8,552 bases of DNA from an uncultured Porphyromonadaceae bacterium. GTDB taxonomy: Bacteria > Bacteroidota > Bacteroidia > Bacteroidales > Muribaculaceae. A model generated the notes under the pieces. That model was not told the DNA's origin. It saw only the letters and a program-made list of their open reading frames with translations, and searched no databases. The stretch is taken from contig CAMWMW010000050.1 of NCBI GenBank assembly GCA_947175455.1, positions 1 through 8,552 on the forward strand, written 5' to 3'. Shown piece after piece: positions 5,631 through 8,552 of this stretch. The translations under genes and the position numbers were made by a program. Numbering within the stretch: position 1 is the first letter of the stretch; every line of letters begins with the position of its first letter.

Positions 5631-7064
5631 ATGAACGATAAAGAATGGATTCGGAGCGCGGAAGGCAATGACGGAACGCCATCGGATGCGGATTATCCGA
5701 AAAACATGGAGTTGCTCGCAAAGGCGATGGAATGCTGGGAGAGTCTCGCGGGGTTCAGGAGCGACAGAGAGCGTAACAAGCGTTTTACCTACGGCGACCA
5801 GTGGGGTGACACAATCGATGTTGACGGAGAACGTATGCGGGAGGAGGAATATATCCGCAGTCAGGGGAATGTGCCGCTGAAAAACAACATGATACGTCGC
5901 CTGGTAAGAAACGTGCTCGGCGTTTTCCGCAACAGATATTCCGTTCCGTCGTGCGAAGGGGCGGGCAATGTGGTTTCAGGTCTCGGCGACATGAGGGATA
6001 TTCAGAGCCGTCTTGAGCGCAACATGGAGCTGAACAGGATGGAAGAGATGTATGCCAGAACCATGGAAGAATTTCTTATCGGAGGTCTGGTGGTGCATCG
6101 GAAATGGTACGGGCGGAAGGGAAACCGTACGGACTGCTGGACAGACTTCGTCCTTCCCGACAATTTCTTCTGCGACACCGAGGCTCGTGATTTCCGGAAC
6201 TGGGACACGGGGATGGTAGGTGAGATTCATGAACTTGAATTCGACTCGCTGTGCGCCTCGTTTGCCCGTTGTCCGGAAGACTACGTACGTCTGGGTAGGA
6301 TATACGGCGTCAGGGAAGGCAGGAAATGCCGCGTGATAGAGGTGTGGAATCGCGAATACAGACAGAGTTACCGATGTCACGACCTCCGTGGCGGCAGATA
6401 TTATGAGATTCCGGCAGAGGGTGCGCCGGATGTCCGTCCGTGGGAAAGGCGCGAGTGGAAAGTGTCCGAGGAATGGAGATGTCATTTCCTGTCGCCGCAG
6501 GGAGATGTGCTGCGTAGCGGACGCAGTCCTTACAGACATGGTTCCCATCCGTTTGTTTTCAAGGCTTATCCATTTATCGACGGAGAGATTCATTCATTTG
6601 TGAGCGACATAATCGACCAGCAGAAATATGCCAACCGTCTGATATCAATGTATGACTGGATACTGCGTGCTTCTGCAAAGGGTGTGCTTCTTTTCCCCGA
6701 GGGAGCGTTGCCCGAAGGCTCCGACATAAACGACATAGCGGAGGAGTGGAGCCGCTTCAACGGTGTGATACTGTTTCGTCCCAAAGCCGGTCTGCCCTTG
6801 CCCCAGCAGGTGAGTTCCAACTGCTCGAACATCGGTATCACCGAACTGCTCGACATACAGTTGAAGATGATGGAGGATATCTCCGGAGTCAATGGCGCGT
6901 TGCAGGGAAAGCTCGAAAGCAACTCCATGAGCGGCACTCTCTACAACCAGCAGACACAGAACTCCATGATCGCGCTTGCCGACCTTCTGGGAAGTTTCAG
7001 CTGTTTTATCGCCGACGCCACAGCCATGGATGTGTCCAATCTCGCGCAATTCACACGGGGATAG
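5631..7064 (+). CDS. P22-like phage portal protein, probably C-terminally shortened
   Basis: Portal proteins form the dodecameric ring at the capsid vertex through which phage DNA is packaged. The 477-residue product shows the pattern of P22-type portals: an N-terminal YGDQWGD (54-60), NNMIRRLVRNVLGVFR (85-100), the core helix region FIDGEIHSFVSDIIDQQKYA (315-334) with NRLISMYDWILRAS after it, and a stem-helix region with EDISGVNGALQGK and SGTLYNQQTQNS (about 415-445). The frame is intact, with base composition like its neighbours. Family members, as I recall them, continue well past the stem (P22 gp1 has 725 residues), whereas this one ends about 45 residues after it. No terminase, capsid, tail or integrase gene is near. 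The ATG at 5631 is preferred. The in-frame ATG at 5523 overlaps the acyltransferase start and adds 36 unlikely residues, and the frame runs back further, antisense to that gene. No clear promoter is seen in front of it. Confidence 0.78.
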   Translation: MNDKEWIRSAEGNDGTPSDADYPKNMELLAKAMECWESLAGFRSDRERNKRFTYGDQWGDTIDVDGERMREEEYIRSQGNVPLKNNMIRRLVRNVLGVFRNRYSVPSCEGAGNVVSGLGDMRDIQSRLERNMELNRMEEMYARTMEEFLIGGLVVHRKWYGRKGNRTDCWTDFVLPDNFFCDTEARDFRNWDTGMVGEIHELEFDSLCASFARCPEDYVRLGRIYGVREGRKCRVIEVWNREYRQSYRCHDLRGGRYYEIPAEGAPDVRPWERREWKVSEEWRCHFLSPQGDVLRSGRSPYRHGSHPFVFKAYPFIDGEIHSFVSDIIDQQKYANRLISMYDWILRASAKGVLLFPEGALPEGSDINDIAEEWSRFNGVILFRPKAGLPLPQQVSSNCSNIGITELLDIQLKMMEDISGVNGALQGKLESNSMSGTLYNQQTQNSMIALADLLGSFSCFIADATAMDVSNLAQFTRG

Positions 7065-7092
7065 CCGGGGCGAGGTGTTCCGGCAGCCCCGG
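7065..7092 (+). terminator. GC-rich stem-loop immediately after the portal gene
   Basis: CCGGGGC (7065-7071) pairs perfectly with GCCCCGG (7086-7092) around a 14-base loop, starting at the base after the TAG stop. What follows is A-rich rather than T-rich (TCAAAAAAGG), so it is not a classical intrinsic terminator. It may still stop or stabilise the portal transcript. Confidence 0.35.
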
Positions 7093-7136
7093 TCCGTAGA
7101 GTCAAAAAAGGTTAAAAATCCCTCTTTGATAATTTT

Positions 7137-7170
7137 TTTGGCGGATATTCATATCTTTTTAGTATCTTTG
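7137..7170 (+). promoter_or_regulatory. Promoter of the GH2 gene
   Basis: TATCTTTG at 7163-7170 is an exact Bacteroidetes -7 element, and TTTG at 7137-7140 is an exact -33 element with a 22-base spacer. Transcription would start near 7176 and leave a leader of about 75-80 bases before the ATG at 7254. It supports independent expression of the glycosidase rather than read-through from the portal gene. Confidence 0.75.
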
Positions 7171-7253
7171 TGGGTAGAATAACCTTGAAACACGATTGAT
7201 GAGTATTCGGATTTTATATATACTTGCAGTCGATAACATTTGATTCTTATTTA

Positions 7254-8498
7254 ATGAGAGGATTTTTTATTTTGCCGGCATTGGCAATCTCGCTCGGTGT
7301 GTCTGCCCAGCGTAGTGACACTGCGTTGAAGCAGTGGGAGTTTTCACATGACATGTCTGACTGGAAGAGTGTGAGCGTGCCTCACGACTGGGCTATTTAC
7401 GGACCGTTTGACCGATCCAACGACCTTCAGAAGGTGACAGTGGAGCAGAATGGCGAGAAAACGGCAACCTGGAAGACCGGCCGCACCGGCGGACTGCCCT
7501 ATATCGGCAAAGGGTATTACAGAACCACATTCGAGGTTCCGGATACAGCCGGACAGGTGTTTGCCTTTGAATTCGACGGAGCCATGTCCAATCCCCACGT
7601 AAAGGTCAACGGGAAGGAGATCGGTCACTGGGCGTATGGCTACAATTCCTTTTATATAAATGTTCCCGCCGGTGTGATCGTGCCGGGTAAAAACAGTATA
7701 GAGGTCTCTTTGGAAAACAAAGAGAAATCAAGCCGCTGGTATCCCGGCGCGGGGCTTTACAGGAATGTGCGCCTCGTCACCACATCTCCGGTGCATGTTC
7801 CGACCTGGGGCACATATGTGATAACTCCTGTCGTGTCGGCGAAAGAGGCATCCGTGAGACTCACTACGGAAATCGCCGGCGCCGCCAAGGCTCAGAAAAT
7901 ACTTGTAAAGACAGACATAATATCTCCCGACGGCACTGTGGTGGCGACAAACAATTCGGTGTATCACGCACAGGGACAGCCTTTCGTGCAGGATTTCCTT
8001 GTGGAGAAGCCTCAGCTGTGGTCGCCCGACACGCCTTATCTTTATGAAGCTCGCACAACACTGAGCGTGGACGGTAAGGATGTGGATGTCTACAACACCC
8101 GTTTCGGCATCCGTTCTCTGGAATACATACCGGAGAAAGGTTTCTTCCTTAACGGACAATATACGAAATTCAAGGGAGTGTGTCAGCATCACGACCTCGG
8201 TCCGCTCGGGGCGGCTGTCAACAAAGCCGCGCTTGCTCGCCAGATAGAGATGCTCAAGGATATGGGGGCGAACGCGATCCGCACTTCCCACAATATGCCT
8301 GCGCCGGAGCTTGTGGAGCTTTGCGACCAGATGGGCATGATGCTCATGGTCGAGCCTTTCGACGACTGGAGTTTCCGGCCGAAAAGCCAGAACGGATATG
8401 GATCTATCTTCGGCGAATGGGCGCATAAAGACATGGAAAACATGGTGAAACATTACCGCAACAACGCTTCGGTCGTGATGTGGTCTGTGGTCAATTAG
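7254..8498 (+). CDS. Secreted glycoside hydrolase family 2 enzyme (beta-galactosidase type), cut by amber stop at the catalytic Glu
   Basis: GH2 enzymes release beta-linked galactose, mannose or glucuronate from glycans; this one would act in the periplasm or at the surface. The ATG at 7254 gives a clean signal peptide (MRGFFILPALAISLGVSA, likely cleaved before Gln19); the open frame reaches a TTG at 7224 that would spoil it. The N-terminal sugar-binding domain has VPHDW (42-46), the FDGAMSN region (107-113) and RWYPGAGLYRNV (161-172). An Ig-like domain follows at about 180-285, then the start of the TIM barrel with FKGVCQHHDLG and NAIRTSHNMP. At WSxGNE, the acid/base glutamate motif, the sequence reads W-S-V-V-N-stop. 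The 414 residues made would lack both catalytic glutamates and most of the barrel. Full GH2 proteins of this type run to 600-900 residues and would extend past the window. Beta-galactosidase is the likeliest subtype but not proven. Confidence 0.88.
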   Translation: MRGFFILPALAISLGVSAQRSDTALKQWEFSHDMSDWKSVSVPHDWAIYGPFDRSNDLQKVTVEQNGEKTATWKTGRTGGLPYIGKGYYRTTFEVPDTAGQVFAFEFDGAMSNPHVKVNGKEIGHWAYGYNSFYINVPAGVIVPGKNSIEVSLENKEKSSRWYPGAGLYRNVRLVTTSPVHVPTWGTYVITPVVSAKEASVRLTTEIAGAAKAQKILVKTDIISPDGTVVATNNSVYHAQGQPFVQDFLVEKPQLWSPDTPYLYEARTTLSVDGKDVDVYNTRFGIRSLEYIPEKGFFLNGQYTKFKGVCQHHDLGPLGAAVNKAALARQIEMLKDMGANAIRTSHNMPAPELVELCDQMGMMLMVEPFDDWSFRPKSQNGYGSIFGEWAHKDMENMVKHYRNNASVVMWSVVN

Positions 8499-8552
8499 TT
8501 TCCGAGCCAGTTGGGACCGGACGGGGTCTGCGTACTTGTCTTGCTTCAGGAC
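8499..8552 (+). pseudogene. In-frame continuation of the GH2 reading frame after the amber codon
   Basis: Read in the same frame past the TAG at 8496-8498, the last 54 bases give F-P-S-Q-L-G-P-D-G-V-C-V-L-V-L-L-Q-D. This lines up with the GH2 family run V-P-x-Q-W-G-P-[DE]-G-V-x-V-L-x-x-L-Q-D that follows the WSxGNE motif. The gene therefore continues past the window edge and the stop is a base substitution, not a true gene end or a frameshift. Confidence 0.8.

Noticed and set aside
7062..8498. TAG-to-glutamine recoding (seen in some gut phages) as an explanation for both amber codons
   Set aside because: Read-through after the portal TAG gives a short, unrelated tail. In the GH2 gene glutamine would replace an essential glutamate and the flanking changes would remain unexplained. 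Other genes here show no in-frame TAG.

Overview
The window looks like chromosomal DNA of a Bacteroidales bacterium, plausibly a Muribaculaceae-type gut species. Three things point there: promoter -7 elements of the Bacteroidetes form TAnnTTTG, A/T-rich start regions without clear Shine-Dalgarno sequences, and the gene set itself (LptE next to a small TPR-like protein and SecG, a sensorless sigma-54 activator, and a secreted glycoside hydrolase family 2 enzyme). The family-level assignment is inference. The phylum/order-level one is well supported.

Layout. Positions 1-332 hold no convincing gene; they contain a palindrome-rich stretch at the left edge, a candidate promoter and two small hairpins. 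A two-gene plus-strand operon follows: a shortened CBS/ACT-like regulatory protein (333-839) and, 3 bases later, NAD kinase (843-1712). A perfect 28-bp inverted repeat at 1785-1842 forms a symmetric terminator facing the convergent minus-strand genes. Those run from 5524 down to 1870: a lysophospholipid-type acyltransferase, a sigma-54-dependent activator, the LPS-assembly lipoprotein LptE, a small TPR-like protein and SecG. Most gaps are 4-31 bases and the last is 100 bases, so this is probably one envelope-biogenesis operon read from a promoter at about 5545-5578.

Divergently, on the plus strand, lies a P22-like phage portal protein (5631-7064) with no other phage gene in view. It appears to stop early relative to its family. 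After a 189-base gap with its own promoter comes a secreted family 2 glycoside hydrolase (from 7254). Its reading frame is closed by an amber codon exactly where the catalytic acid/base glutamate should be, and the same frame continues as recognisable GH2 sequence to the window edge. Four apparent G-to-T changes within 22 bases there suggest a sequencing artefact at a contig end or a fresh pseudogene.

No tRNA, rRNA, CRISPR array, insertion sequence or replication origin was recognised. I do not see a new multi-gene system. The most unusual items are the lone portal gene and the disrupted active site of the glycosidase.
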